A stretch of DNA of 64,000 nucleotides. It comes from Heracleum sosnowskyi. Its lineage: Eukaryota > Streptophyta > Magnoliopsida > Apiales > Apiaceae. Where the stretch lies: positions 80,161,910-80,225,909 of the forward strand of contig CM061237.1 of the NCBI GenBank assembly GCA_030848705.1. The letters are read 5' to 3'. Shown here piece by piece: positions 33,872 through 45,035 of the stretch. The notes beneath the pieces are model-generated. The model had not been told where the DNA came from, searched no databases, and saw nothing but the letters and a program-made list of their open reading frames with translations. The first letter of the stretch is position 1; every line of letters starts with the position of its first letter. The translations under genes and the position numbers were made by a program.

Positions 33872-36800
33872 TTACTGGTAGTATTTCTTGAGGTGCTCAC
33901 CATTCCATGCCCTTGGAATGAGCTTTCCATCCAAATCCATGAGGTGATAGGTACCTTCCCATAAGACAGCCTTTATGAGGTACGGACCTTCCCAATTTGC
34001 CCCAAACACGCCATGACCATGGACCTTCATGTTGGGCATCATCCTCCTTAGAACCAAGTCGCCAACCTTTAATGGTCGTGCGCGAACCTTGCTGTCAAAG
34101 TACTTCCGAGTACGTTGTTGATATGCGGCTAGCTTTAGCTGCGCCGTGGCTCGAACCTCCTCTACCAAATCCAAGTACAATCGATGATTGACCTCATTAT
34201 TCCCAGGGTCATAATTATCCCTCCTGAATGATCCAGCCCCAATTTCCACGGGCACCATTGCTTCACAACCGTAGGTTAAGGTGAAGGGTGACTCTCCTGT
34301 AGTGGTTCGTGGTGTTGTGTTGTATGACCATAAAACCATAGGGAGCTCCTCAGGCCAGCACCCCTTGCTTTCTTCCAATTTAGTTTTCAAAGTGTGCTTA
34401 ATGATCTTGTTGACAGCTTCCGTCTGTCCATTACTTTGAGGGTGATAGACTGCCGTGAAGCCTTTCTGAATCCCGAGGTCATCACACAGCTTTCGCAACT
34501 CTTTGCTATCGAATTGCTTTCCATTATCTGAAATTAGCTTGTAAGGGACTCCGAACCTGCAAACAATTGCCCTGAACACAAATTCCTTTATTTTTGCAGT
34601 TGTTATTGTAGCCAGAGGTTCAGCTTCAGCCCACTTGGTAAAGTAATCTACGGCCACCACGGCGTATTTCACTCCCCCTTTACCTTTAGGCAGCTCACCG
34701 ATCAAGTCAATTCCCCACACAGCGAAAGGCCATGGGCTGGTGAGAGGTTTCAAAGGGACAGCTGGAGTGCTATTGAAATTTGCAAACCTTTGGCAACGAT
34801 CGCAGGCCTGTACGAACCTCTGAGCATCCTTCTGAATCGTGGGCCAATAATACCCTTGACGGAGTATCTTATGTGCCAAGGAGGTTCCACCCGAATGATT
34901 ACCACAAATTCCTTCATGGACCTCTCGCATAATGTACTCGCACTCGTCACCTGATATGCACCTCAGAAGCGGCTTATTGAATCCTCTTTTGTATAAAGAA
35001 CCATCGTAGATAACATACCTTGTAGCCTGGTATCTTATTCTCCTGGCTTCCTCTTTTCCTTCTGGAACAATCCCCTTTGTGATGTACTTCATAATAGGTG
35101 TTGTCCATAATGCCTCAGTCGCAGGTTCCAAGTTCATGACCTCGAGTCTAGGGATGCTAGGTTGAAGTTGAATCTCCAGAGGTATAACCCCTAGCATAGT
35201 AGCCTCCCTTTGTGAACCCAACTTCGCAAGTGCATCTGCATCAGTGTTTTGTGTCCTAGGGATTTGCTCAAGGTTCACCTCCTTGAACCTGCCAATCAGC
35301 TCTTGAGAGTACCTCATGTAAAGATCAGTACGAGGACCTCTAGCTTGGAATCCCCCTCGAATATGCCACACGACTAACATAGAATCACTAAAAACAGTCA
35401 GGTTTTCCACCCTCATTTCCAACGCCACCTTCAGACCAGCAATCAGTGCTTCATATTCCGCATCATTGTTGGTTGCGTTAAAAGCGAAGTGAATGGAGCT
35501 TTGAAGCTTGTGACCTTCCGGGCTAATAAGAACAATGCCAGCTCCTGCCCCATTTCCATTTACTGCTCCATCTACGTAGAGTGTCCACCATGGTGAGCAG
35601 TTTTCAACCATCTGTTCGGGGGCTGTAGGTTCAGCTATGCATTCATCGCCCTTAACCTCGAATGTTGGAGGAAATTCCAGCAAAAAGTCTGCCAACACCT
35701 GCCCTTTTATAGCCGTTCTTGGCTTGAAGTCGATATCGAATTGTCCCAATTCCACAGCCCATTTCATAAGCCTTCCCGAAGCTTCAGGTTTGTGCAAAAC
35801 CTGCCTTAGAGGGAATGAAGTACGTACCTCAATTCGGTGCGCTTGAAAATAAGGCCGAAGCTTCCTTGAAGCCAAGATTAAGGCATAAGACAACTTTTCC
35901 ATGTTAGAATATCGTGTCTCGGCGTCCAGTAATCTTTTACTTACGTAATAAACCGGGTGTTGAACCTGCAGCTCCTCCCGGACAAGCACAGCACTGATTG
36001 AGTATTCCGAAACTGCCAAGTACAATATGAGGACCTCTCCATCAAGAGGTTTAGACAGTAATGGGGGGCTGCCGAGCTGTTCCTTTATTTTTGTGAAAGC
36101 AGCTTCACATTCTGGACTCCATTCAAAGTTCTTCCCTTTCTTGATTGCTGCAAAGAATTCTCTATATTTATCCGAAGATTTAGATACGAACCTGTTTAGA
36201 GCTGCAATCCTACCAGTGAGACTCTGAACCTCCTTTATGTTTCGAGGAGATCGCATCTCGACTAGCGCCTTGATCTTGGCGGGGTTTGCTTCAATTCCCC
36301 GATGATTGACAATGAAACCTAGGAACTTTCCTGACTCCACACCAAAGACACACTTCTGAGGGTTGAGCTTCATTCTAAACCCCCGTAATATGTTAAACAT
36401 CTCTGATAGGTGCGAGACATGATCAGTAGCAGCTTTTGACTTGACCAACATATCATCAACATAGACTTCCATAGTCTTCCCGATCTGATCTTTGAACATT
36501 CTGTTAACCAGCCTTTGGTAAGTAGCTCCAGCGTTCAACAATCCAAAAGGCATGCCGATGTAGCAGTATAAACCTCTATCTGTGATGAAGGATGTATGCT
36601 CCTGATCAGGTTCATACATGGGAATTTGATTATATCCCGAGTAGGCATCCATGAAGCTTAAGAGAGCATGCCCAGCTGTAGCATCAACCAATTGATCAAT
36701 CCGTGGGAGTGGAAAGCTGTCTTTAGGGCATGCCTTGTTCAAATCCGTAAAATCCACACATGTTCGCCATTTTCCGTTAGGCTTCTTGACAAGCACTGGA

Positions 36801-39800
36801 TTTGCCAACCAATCCGGGTAGAATGATTCTCTTACCAGCCTTGCTTCTAGTAACCTGTCGACTTCTTCTTTGAGGGCTAAAGCTCTCTCACCACTTATTG
36901 CCCTTCGTTTTTGTCTCATGGCAACCCTTTCGGGGTCAATGTTAAGGTGATGACACATCACCCTGGGATCAATCCCCACCATGTCAGAGTGACACCAAGC
37001 GAAAACATCTAAGTTATTTTTTAAGAAACGAGCCAGTGCTTCCCTAGTTTCAGGTCCCAACTGCTTTCCAATTTTCAGCTCCTTGGAAGGGTCGGTTGCA
37101 TCCACTAGGATTGACAAAGTGTCACCAGCAGCACCTGTAGTTTCCCTAGCTTCAGGCATTCGGGGATCTAAGTCAACCTTCACCTGAACCTCCGTATCAA
37201 TTCTTCTAGATTGTGAAGAAACCTTGGGGGAGCTTTCCGCTTGGGCATCCTCAAAGTCGCTATCATTTACCTCTTCAACAATACCTTCGATAAGAGGTTC
37301 ACTGTCCTCTTTGAATTTCGGTGGGGGTGCCTCCAGCATCCGTACCTCATTCTGGGTATCTACCCCCGAAGAAAAGACAATATCCATGGAGCTTTCTTCG
37401 CCTGGATGTTGGATAATCATAATTACATTGCACAGATTATGTACCTGCTGTGAAGGTTCATTCTTTGTTGATGCCTCCTGGTACCTATAGCAATTATCCG
37501 TGGTACCTCCATCAACCAGCAACAAATGCTTTGAAGCTTGCTCAGCGGTGCGCAGGGCCTTACTATAGCATTCCCTTGAATCTACTTGACAGCCCTTTAG
37601 ACATCCAATCCCGTTAGGAGTAGGAAACTTCATAGAGAGATGGTAGATAGAGGTTACTACTCTCATTTCCTTCAAGAGGGGTCTGCCCACGATACAATTA
37701 TATGATATGTCTTCGTTTACTACCATGAATTCTGTCACCTGCGTAGCTCTCATAGGTTCAGCTCCCAACACAACAGGAAGCTTTACCCTACCCACAACTT
37801 GCACTGGTCCGCCAGTAAATCCGTATAAGTCATTGTAAGCAGGGGACATTTCCTTGTCCGCGAGTCCCATCTTTTGATAGGTGTCATAAGCCAATATGTT
37901 GCAAGAACTTCCATTGTCCACCAAAACTCGATGCACATTGAGCCCTCCAATTGTGATAGTCACCACCAATGCATCATTATGGGGGTGGTGTACATGTCGT
38001 GCATCGTCCTCAGTAAAGGTGATGTCCGCAGCTTCACCTCTAAACAGCTTCGGGGGCCTATCTGCCAAATGATAGATATTCGTGAGGGGATTTCCTCTAG
38101 CCTCACGAGCATAATTCTTCATTGCATTTCTGCTGAAGCCTCCAATATATGGTCCGCCTATGATTGTGTGAATACTACCAGCCCTGGTAGCTCGATCAGG
38201 TGCAGACTTTTCTTCATCTCTCTTGGATCTGTCATCCTTGTACTTTTTCGCCTCCTGGGCCACAAATTCTGTAAGGAAACCTTTCATGATCAAGTCCTCA
38301 ATATGATCTTTGAGGTGTCGGCAGTCGGCTGTTTCATGCCCATTAGCATCATGGAAAGCACAATATCTAGCCAAATCCTTCCTTCCGGGAGGTCCCGTCC
38401 TGGAGGGTTTTCTGAACATCCCCGTCTTATCACCAATTTCAAAGATATGTTCCACGGGTGCTGCCAAAGGGGTGTATTCCGAGTACCTTCTACTACCCTT
38501 AGATGACGGATATTTGTACTCAACTGTTCTCTTCGACCCTGTGGTGTTCACTGACAGAGGTGCTGTCTTTGCCTCCTTGCTTACATCCCGACCATCACCT
38601 GAAGCCGTATTATAGGTTGCCCGCTTGCTATAATTCCTTTCCTTCGGGCTGTACGACCTATTCCTCTTATTCCTGCTCCAATCTCGTGAAGCATTATCCT
38701 TTTTCAAATTTTCCAAGGACTGTTCTACGACTTTGTGTCTTTCTGCCTTAGCGTAGAAGTCGGCCAAAGTGGTAGGTTCCCTACTCTGCAGCTCCTTCCA
38801 GAATTCAGTCCCAGGCCTAACCCCAGCTATCAGAAAGTTTTTGTAAGTTTCGTCAGTAGTTTTCCTTACCCTTGGAACCTCAGCGTTGAACCTCTTGAAA
38901 TACTCGTTAAGTGTCTCGTTGTCACGTTGCTTGATGTTTGCCAGTGTGTTAGCTGGTGGTGCGAACGTGACTGAAGCTCTGAACTGGGTTACGAACATCT
39001 CACCCATCTGCCTCCATGACTTGATAGAATTAGAGGGAAGCCTTTTGAACCACTGATGAGCACTATCCCTAAGGGTCGCAGCCAGCAAACGACATTTCGT
39101 GCGATCCTTGATTTGGTAGACTTCCATCTCCGTGTTGAAACGGCTAAGAAATTCCACAGGGTCCGTGGTCCCATTGAACTTCAAGTCTCCTACCCCCCTG
39201 TAGCTACGGGGTAAGGGCGAATCTCTCACCTTCTTAGTGAAAGGTGACCCTACTGTCAATCCCGACTGAGGGCCTTTCTCGGCCATGATCTTTTCGAGTA
39301 CCTTCCTGAGGTCCTCTTCCTTATATCTTCCATCACCTTCAGCTGATCCAGAGGTATCATCAGTGTCATCCCCATCATTAGAGCTTCCATCGGAGCTATC
39401 ACCAGCTTTATAGGATGAATCTGAGCTGTGCTCATCCTCAGGTTTTGAGTGGGACTTATCCTTATGGCTCCCTGACGCCTTAGACAGTGATTTCTCACTT
39501 TGTACCTTCTTGGGACCCTTCTGTTTTGCCTCTAATAGCTTAAGCCTCAAATCCTTACTCGTTAGCTTCTTTCCCATTCGGTCGAATACAGTGACACTCC
39601 TTGTAACCGAAGGTTCAGGATCCTCCTTATCCTTGAGCTCAGCTTCAGAGTTCCAGTCGGGATTACTCTGATCAGTTTCAACATCAGAAAAAGTCTTCTT
39701 AGTTCTCTCCTTCTCAGGTCCTTCCTCCTCACTGCCAAAATCCAGCCGAGTAGGCGTAACCTTTGGAGCCTTAGGCCTTTTTTGCTTCTTTCGCCATCTT

Positions 39801-39958
39801 TTCATCTTTTCAGATTTTTTCTCCAAGGAATCCACCCTTTCACCAATTTTCTTGAGGTGATCGAAAATATCCTTGTTCGTAACCTCGCCGTGAGGACCTG
39901 TTCCACGGCCTTCTTCATTGTTAGTTGGTGTTTGCGTTTTTCCGGAATCATCCGACAT
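33872..39958 (-). CDS. gag-pol: Element D gag-pol polyprotein, 2028 residues, uninterrupted
   Basis: The ATG at 39958 lies about 30 bases after the primer site. Gag: retrotransposon gag core at about 285-400 (HQWFKRLP at 301) and a zinc motif CAFHDANGHETADC at 533-546. Protease: LVDNGSSC with D681. RT: FMDAYSGYNQ at 1102-1111 and YVDDM at 1166-1170. The first RNase H (about 1305-1430) has lost the usual Asp in LYLAVSEYSISAVLV. The second, archaeal-type RNase H has D1463, E1501, D1525 and DAD at 1573-1575. Integrase: H1681, H1688, C1719, C1722, then D1751, D1811 and E1847. No stop or frameshift occurs, so it may be active. Gag and pol share one frame. Confidence 0.95.
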   Translation of the reverse strand: MSDDSGKTQTPTNNEEGRGTGPHGEVTNKDIFDHLKKIGERVDSLEKKSEKMKRWRKKQKRPKAPKVTPTRLDFGSEEEGPEKERTKKTFSDVETDQSNPDWNSEAELKDKEDPEPSVTRSVTVFDRMGKKLTSKDLRLKLLEAKQKGPKKVQSEKSLSKASGSHKDKSHSKPEDEHSSDSSYKAGDSSDGSSNDGDDTDDTSGSAEGDGRYKEEDLRKVLEKIMAEKGPQSGLTVGSPFTKKVRDSPLPRSYRGVGDLKFNGTTDPVEFLSRFNTEMEVYQIKDRTKCRLLAATLRDSAHQWFKRLPSNSIKSWRQMGEMFVTQFRASVTFAPPANTLANIKQRDNETLNEYFKRFNAEVPRVRKTTDETYKNFLIAGVRPGTEFWKELQSREPTTLADFYAKAERHKVVEQSLENLKKDNASRDWSRNKRNRSYSPKERNYSKRATYNTASGDGRDVSKEAKTAPLSVNTTGSKRTVEYKYPSSKGSRRYSEYTPLAAPVEHIFEIGDKTGMFRKPSRTGPPGRKDLARYCAFHDANGHETADCRHLKDHIEDLIMKGFLTEFVAQEAKKYKDDRSKRDEEKSAPDRATRAGSIHTIIGGPYIGGFSRNAMKNYAREARGNPLTNIYHLADRPPKLFRGEAADITFTEDDARHVHHPHNDALVVTITIGGLNVHRVLVDNGSSCNILAYDTYQKMGLADKEMSPAYNDLYGFTGGPVQVVGRVKLPVVLGAEPMRATQVTEFMVVNEDISYNCIVGRPLLKEMRVVTSIYHLSMKFPTPNGIGCLKGCQVDSRECYSKALRTAEQASKHLLLVDGGTTDNCYRYQEASTKNEPSQQVHNLCNVIMIIQHPGEESSMDIVFSSGVDTQNEVRMLEAPPPKFKEDSEPLIEGIVEEVNDSDFEDAQAESSPKVSSQSRRIDTEVQVKVDLDPRMPEARETTGAAGDTLSILVDATDPSKELKIGKQLGPETREALARFLKNNLDVFAWCHSDMVGIDPRVMCHHLNIDPERVAMRQKRRAISGERALALKEEVDRLLEARLVRESFYPDWLANPVLVKKPNGKWRTCVDFTDLNKACPKDSFPLPRIDQLVDATAGHALLSFMDAYSGYNQIPMYEPDQEHTSFITDRGLYCYIGMPFGLLNAGATYQRLVNRMFKDQIGKTMEVYVDDMLVKSKAATDHVSHLSEMFNILRGFRMKLNPQKCVFGVESGKFLGFIVNHRGIEANPAKIKALVEMRSPRNIKEVQSLTGRIAALNRFVSKSSDKYREFFAAIKKGKNFEWSPECEAAFTKIKEQLGSPPLLSKPLDGEVLILYLAVSEYSISAVLVREELQVQHPVYYVSKRLLDAETRYSNMEKLSYALILASRKLRPYFQAHRIEVRTSFPLRQVLHKPEASGRLMKWAVELGQFDIDFKPRTAIKGQVLADFLLEFPPTFEVKGDECIAEPTAPEQMVENCSPWWTLYVDGAVNGNGAGAGIVLISPEGHKLQSSIHFAFNATNNDAEYEALIAGLKVALEMRVENLTVFSDSMLVVWHIRGGFQARGPRTDLYMRYSQELIGRFKEVNLEQIPRTQNTDADALAKLGSQREATMLGVIPLEIQLQPSIPRLEVMNLEPATEALWTTPIMKYITKGIVPEGKEEARRIRYQATRYVIYDGSLYKRGFNKPLLRCISGDECEYIMREVHEGICGNHSGGTSLAHKILRQGYYWPTIQKDAQRFVQACDRCQRFANFNSTPAVPLKPLTSPWPFAVWGIDLIGELPKGKGGVKYAVVAVDYFTKWAEAEPLATITTAKIKEFVFRAIVCRFGVPYKLISDNGKQFDSKELRKLCDDLGIQKGFTAVYHPQSNGQTEAVNKIIKHTLKTKLEESKGCWPEELPMVLWSYNTTPRTTTGESPFTLTYGCEAMVPVEIGAGSFRRDNYDPGNNEVNHRLYLDLVEEVRATAQLKLAAYQQRTRKYFDSKVRARPLKVGDLVLRRMMPNMKVHGHGVFGANWEGPYLIKAVLWEGTYHLMDLDGKLIPRAWNGEHLKKYYQ

Positions 39959-39988
39959 CTTTTCTCTCTTAAGATTTCTGATGGAGTT

Positions 39989-40006
39989 CCCCTCCTTCTA
40001 GCGCCA
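39989..40006 (-). other. Element D primer-binding site
   Basis: TGGCGCTAGAAGGAGGGG on the minus strand lies four bases after the 5' LTR. It is of the TGGCGC type common in Ty3/gypsy elements; I cannot name the tRNA with certainty. Confidence 0.75.
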
Positions 40007-40010
40007 CTTA

Positions 40011-40936
40011 TGTTGTGAGAGAAATTTGGTACAACACAATTGAGAGAATCTTGCTGGAATATTCGTAAGAAACGTCCTTGATTATCGGACAGAGCTTACA
40101 GGTTCAAAGCTCGAGGCCTGAAGCTCACAGTATGAATAGAATAGTTGAAGTATGTTTCTGGGGGCTGGATTGACAAAACCACCGGCCGAAATAAGTAGTG
40201 TAAATCCTACACTACCCGTAAATTCGCCGGAATATGTATCACCGAGGTGCACGTGCCTTATGCTTCTCGAAAGTGAAAATCCGAATCCCTTAGTCAAGTG
40301 CCTACATATCCTATTTATAGGAATCAAGCCCCATGTAGTTCTATTAAGTTTGTACTTCTTAATCCATGCGAATTCGACCTCCCTAAGATCATCCATCTTA
40401 GAATTTTAGTCGAATAAGGCAGCTCTTGCCGAGCTTTCCAGTGTCCTAGTTATTATCCATAACTAAGTCCTATAAATCCTTTCGTAAATAAAGTCTATCC
40501 GAAGTGACTATATAAGTTCTATCCCGATTCTAATTGCTCTTTCCAGCGTGTTTAACCAAGCCTAGAAGTCCTTTTATAAGTACAATTCCGTGCTCCCGAA
40601 GTATGAATAATCGAGTCCTTGTCCAGCTCTGACTCTGTCTCGGGGAGGTTCGGACTACTCGTCACCTGAGACCAGTGTCGAGGTTCAAACCACCTGAACC
40701 TCAATACCTGTTTCCTGACACTCCATACCTTTCACCTGGCTTAGCACCCCGAACCCGTTCATGCATGTTGCCCTTATACCTTAGCGTCCTGGTATCATAT
40801 TTCAGTAGCCTTCAGCTGTACCTTGATACTCTTAACCTACGGCTTAGCACACACAATACTAAACCCATTCATCCTTACTGGACTTTTAACAAGTATGGGC
40901 CTTAAATTGAGCCCACATGAGATTTGGGGCACAACA
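40011..40936 (-). repeat. Element D 5' LTR
   Basis: 926 bp partner of 27685-28610, TG...CA bounded. Confidence 0.95.
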
Positions 40937-40941
40937 GAAAC
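40937..40941. repeat. Right target-site duplication of element D (GAAAC)
   Basis: GAAAC directly follows the right LTR. Confidence 0.93.
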
Positions 40942-41162
40942 CCTTATAACGTTACATGAAAGATGAAATAACATGAGATACGTCTATAGAATAACATACC
41001 ATTTTCAATTGAAGATTTGGAGCCTGACAAATAAGCGCAGAAAACACAAACCACCCCTCTTTTGCATTTCACTAAGCAGTAGTTGTATTTTTCATGTAGT
41101 TGTTCGCCCGATATTTTTGGAAATTTATATTTGACCCCCCCGAAGGCCTTTTCAAAATCTAA

Positions 41163-42530
41163 TCTCTATATATATATATTATATCTTTATATATAATTGG
41201 TGTAAAGGGGTTTAGGTGGTATGGTATGGCGTGGTCGTCAGTCCTACATTTTAGGTTTAGGTTTATGTGGTACATTTTAGTAAACAACATAACTAAAAAC
41301 AAAATAATTAAATATGTATATCAAAAAGTTAAAATCAATGAAACATCTTTTATATGTATAATTTATGACTTTTGACTTTAAGCAATTTAAGTTATAAGCA
41401 ATAATTTTAAATTTACCCAAGCAAGCTCATACTCCCACATAGAAAATTTAAAATAAGATTTAAATATAAAATAAAGGTTAGATATACTTAACATTATAAT
41501 CACCATGCTCCAACAAATATTTAACATTTTGAAACAAAAAATCACTAAAACAAAGAATACAATTATAATTAATTATAATGAAGATCAAACAATGATCTTT
41601 AAAAACTAAAAAGTTATATAAATATCATCTATAATCAGAAAAGATAAATCTTGAAATTAATAATCAACAAATTATGGTCAATATTTAGCTAAAAACAATT
41701 AAAGATAAATTTTTAAATGATATATATATATATATTAGCATATGTATTACTTTAATGTAAATTAGTGTCATTTACAAATATGTCTCTTATTTTGAATTAA
41801 AAATAAAACAAAATCTCAATTTGTATGAAATTCAAATTATTAAATACAAAGATAACTAAAATGTCCTATTCTCATTATAAATGAACAAGAAATTAAAGAT
41901 AAAACTTAAATCTAAAATATGAGTTAGATATGTTTAACCTTGTGATTACTAATATAATTACAACAAAAATAAAATTAAAATAATAACTATAATATAAAAA
42001 AATAATATTGGTGTTTATTTTTTTCAAAAGAATTAAGAAAATGATAACTATAATACAAAAATAATTAATTTATGACATGGTATGATCGGTATATCTTTAG
42101 CTATGTAATATTTTAAGAAAAAAAATAAGTATATAAATAAAATAATTAAAATTAAATTATTAAAGTAAACAAATAACAAACTAAATTAAATAAAAAATGT
42201 CAACAGATAACTTGATATAAGACAAACAAATAGGAAACTAAAATTATCAAAGTTAAATTTAGGAAAAATAATAAATGATTACAAACAAATAGTGATTTTA
42301 AAAATATAAAAATAAAAAACAAGTATCATTTCAAAAATACGACATAAACTTAAATAAAATATATGTGAAATTTATATGTTTTCAAGTTTGGTTATCAATA
42401 AAAATTTATAAAGTTGAAATTAAATCAGAATAATACTTTTAGAAAAATTAAAAATAACAATTTAAACAAAATTAAAATATATACAAATGATATATAAAGC
42501 ATCCCGTGCATTGCACGGGTATAAATCTAG
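41163..42530 (+). mobile_element. Non-autonomous Helitron, 1.37 kb
   Basis: It starts TCTCTATATATATATA after an A and ends CTAG before a T, as expected for insertion between A and T. A perfect hairpin CCCGTGC-ATT-GCACGGG (42503-42519) ends 11 bases before the terminus. The interior is very AT-rich and has no Rep/helicase coding. The preceding 40942-41162 shows nothing recognisable. Confidence 0.8.
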
Positions 42531-42586
42531 TATATACTAATATTGGTGCCCGCTTCGCAGGGATTCTATTTTTTGATATTGACATA

Positions 42587-42651
42587 GCAAAGAATTGAAC
42601 CAATGACCTTCTACACAATTGAACTCATGTCATGACCAATTGTGCTACACC
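42587..42651 (-). other. tRNA-like sequence with pol III A- and B-box-like motifs
   Basis: The minus strand reads TAGCACAATTGG and, about 40 bases on, TGGTTCAATTC, which resemble the internal promoter boxes of a tRNA gene. Copies with the better B box TGGTTCGATTC occur at about 44409-44474, 52521-52590, 55053-55118 and 57558-57623. The acceptor arms do not pair fully, so it is a tRNA relic or SINE head rather than a tRNA gene. A second half-copy with only the B box follows about 260 bases later in the long units (for example 44675). Confidence 0.45.
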
Positions 42652-42952
42652 TTGTTTTGAGATTACTTTCAAACCTCTTATTACATAAACCACATTTTCT
42701 CCCATTTTTTCTGATTTTTATTTTTGAGTAAATAAATATTGATTTATATCATTTCTAGAATATTGAATAGTATATAGTTACTCTAATACTCCAACATACA
42801 CTTTTTGGAGAAATATTTTATTCCACGGTTCAACCACGTTAGTATATTTATGCCATTATACATGTGTCAAAATACATATGTCTAAAATTATAATAAACCT
42901 TGATAAACATATAATAACAACTGTTTTATAATTTTTCTTCCACTATAATCAA

Positions 42953-44317
42953 CTAGTGTTTTCTTGCCCGCGTTCCGCGCACGGGCTTCCAATTTTATTT
43001 ATTTATTAACTATATCACATTCTTTTGATTTATTTAATGATAAAACCTATAATTATAATTTATAGGTAGAAATTCGTTTTGTAATTGTTTTTTTACGATA
43101 AATTAATCTTTTTGCTTGCAACATTTGACCATGAGTTTACTTGCTGTTAGGAGAAGGTGAGTTTGATGTTGATAAAAGTATTAAAATATTTATAAATTTT
43201 TTTTATAAAATATATTTAAGATTTTGAATTTGGATTTGAAGGTGTCTTTCGAGATATGGTGGTAGCTCATAAGGAGCTTCAACTATGAAGATATAAGACG
43301 TGTTTGAAAAATATTTGAGAAATTTTTAACTTTGTAAATCTTGATTCAAATTGTTTGACTCAATTAAGTCAATGATTATCTTTATTTTAGAGAAAACAAA
43401 AGTGATTTATTAGTACATTTATAGGACCGTTAATATAAAATTTGATTTGATAAACTATGTACATTTTATTTTTATTTTAGATAAAAGAAGTTATACTTAT
43501 AAGTAAATATAATTATTTTCAAAACTCACCATTTAAGTTATAAAAAATCTTGGTCAATCTGATAAATTATTCAAAATTTAAATTTAAATTTAAATTTTTT
43601 TATCAAAAAAAGATCCAAGATGATTTATTTTCTTTTTTAACATAATTTTGTGATGATTAGATAACTTAAGTGATAAATATTTATATCATGTCGTCTGATT
43701 GATGTACCAATTAAATAATAAAAATACTATATGATTAAGCATTAAGAAATTAAAACTAAGAAATTTTCATCGTATAGTAGAATCTTACACATGCATATAT
43801 CATTGATTTATAGAAAAAAAAACATATATTGAGATTAAAAAAATTAAATTAAGTTAATTAATTTTGAATTATATTAAAATCAAAATTGAATATTGATTTG
43901 ATAGTGTTCAAGGAAGAGAAAATAAATTGAGAGGATCAAAGAAAGGAATAGAAATTTTTTGAAGATCTAATTTTTGGATATACCAAATGTAAAGATGTTA
44001 ATGTGCATAACTTAATTTATTTGTAGTAATCTATAATTTGATTTCAAAACTTAGCATAATTAGTGAAAAAAACAATAAAATGCATGATTGATTGTGATAA
44101 CCATATTTAATTAATAACATTAATGATTAAATTTATAACAATGCTGACATGGCTATTTTTAAAATTATTTTTGAAAGTGAAATTACCTTCTTACCCCTTT
44201 AAAATTGTTCGGAAATTATTATATACATAGATTACAATCAAGGAAGCAAAATACCACAAATAATATATCAATGAAACCTATTATTTAAAGCAAACCCGTG
44301 CCTTGCACGGGTTAGGG
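42953..44317 (-). mobile_element. Basic Helitron-like unit, minus orientation
   Basis: On the minus strand it ends with a GC-rich hairpin (complement of 42966-42986), a 9-base spacer and CTAG before T (42952), which is a standard Helitron 3' end. The same end recurs at 58110. The other end is TCCCTAACCCGTGC followed by a second hairpin; the same breakpoint is seen at 60143 with different flanking DNA, which supports it as a true end. The base before TC is not A, so the 5' assignment is less secure. Confidence 0.6.
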
Positions 44318-45035
44318 AACATGATATTTTTGGGGAGTGATTTTATTCGCGTGAGATTACATTCTTACCCCTCTAACCCTTTAGTTAAGTCTAAAAATAT
44401 TATGACATAGCAAAGAATCGAACCAATGACCTTCTACACAATTGACCTCATGTCATGGCCAATTGTGTTGCACCTTGTTTTGAGATTACTTTCAAACCTC
44501 TTATTATATAAACCACATTTTCTGATTTTTATTTTTGAGTAAATAAATATTGGTTTATATCATTTCTAGAATATTGAATAGTATATAGTTACTCTAATAC
44601 TCCAACATACACTTTTTGGGGAAATATTTTATTCCACGGTTCAGCCACGTTATTATGCTAGATTTGGGAATCGAACCAATGACCTTCTATAATTGTGCTC
44701 ATGTCCTACACGAAAATTTTGAACACTTCTTTAAGCGCATAGCTGACTTCAATTTGAGTTTTCACGGGTTTCCAATTTTATTTATTTATTAACTATATCA
44801 CATCCTTTTGATTTATTTAATGATAAAACCTATAATTATAATTTATAGGTAGAAATTCGTTTTGTAATTGTTTTTTTTACGATAAATTAATCTTTTTGCT
44901 TGCAACATTTGACCTTGAGTTTACTTGCTGTTAGGAGAAGGTGGGTTTGATGTTCATAAAAGTATTAAAATATTTATAAAAAAAATTTATAAAATATATT
45001 TAAGATTTTGAATTTGGATTTGAAGGTGTCTTTCG

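Larger units (their letters stand above)
27685..40936 (-). mobile_element. Element D: complete Tat-lineage Ty3/gypsy retrotransposon, 13.25 kb
   Basis: On the minus strand the element has a 926 bp 5' LTR (40011-40936), a TGGCGC-type primer site, one gag-pol frame (39958-33872), a long 3' region holding an antisense gene, a polypurine tract GGGGGGTAGT and a 926 bp 3' LTR (27685-28610). The two LTRs appear identical over all stretches compared and the TSD GAAAC is perfect, so insertion is recent. Pol order RT-RNase H-integrase makes it Ty3/gypsy. A degenerate first RNase H followed by a second complete one, and an antisense frame in the 3' region, are features known for the Tat group (Retand/Grande/cinful type). 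Confidence 0.95.

Noticed and set aside
42587..42651. Functional tRNA gene
   Set aside because: The acceptor arm does not pair and the B box is imperfect in this copy; the sequence is repeated as part of the array, so it is called tRNA-like only.
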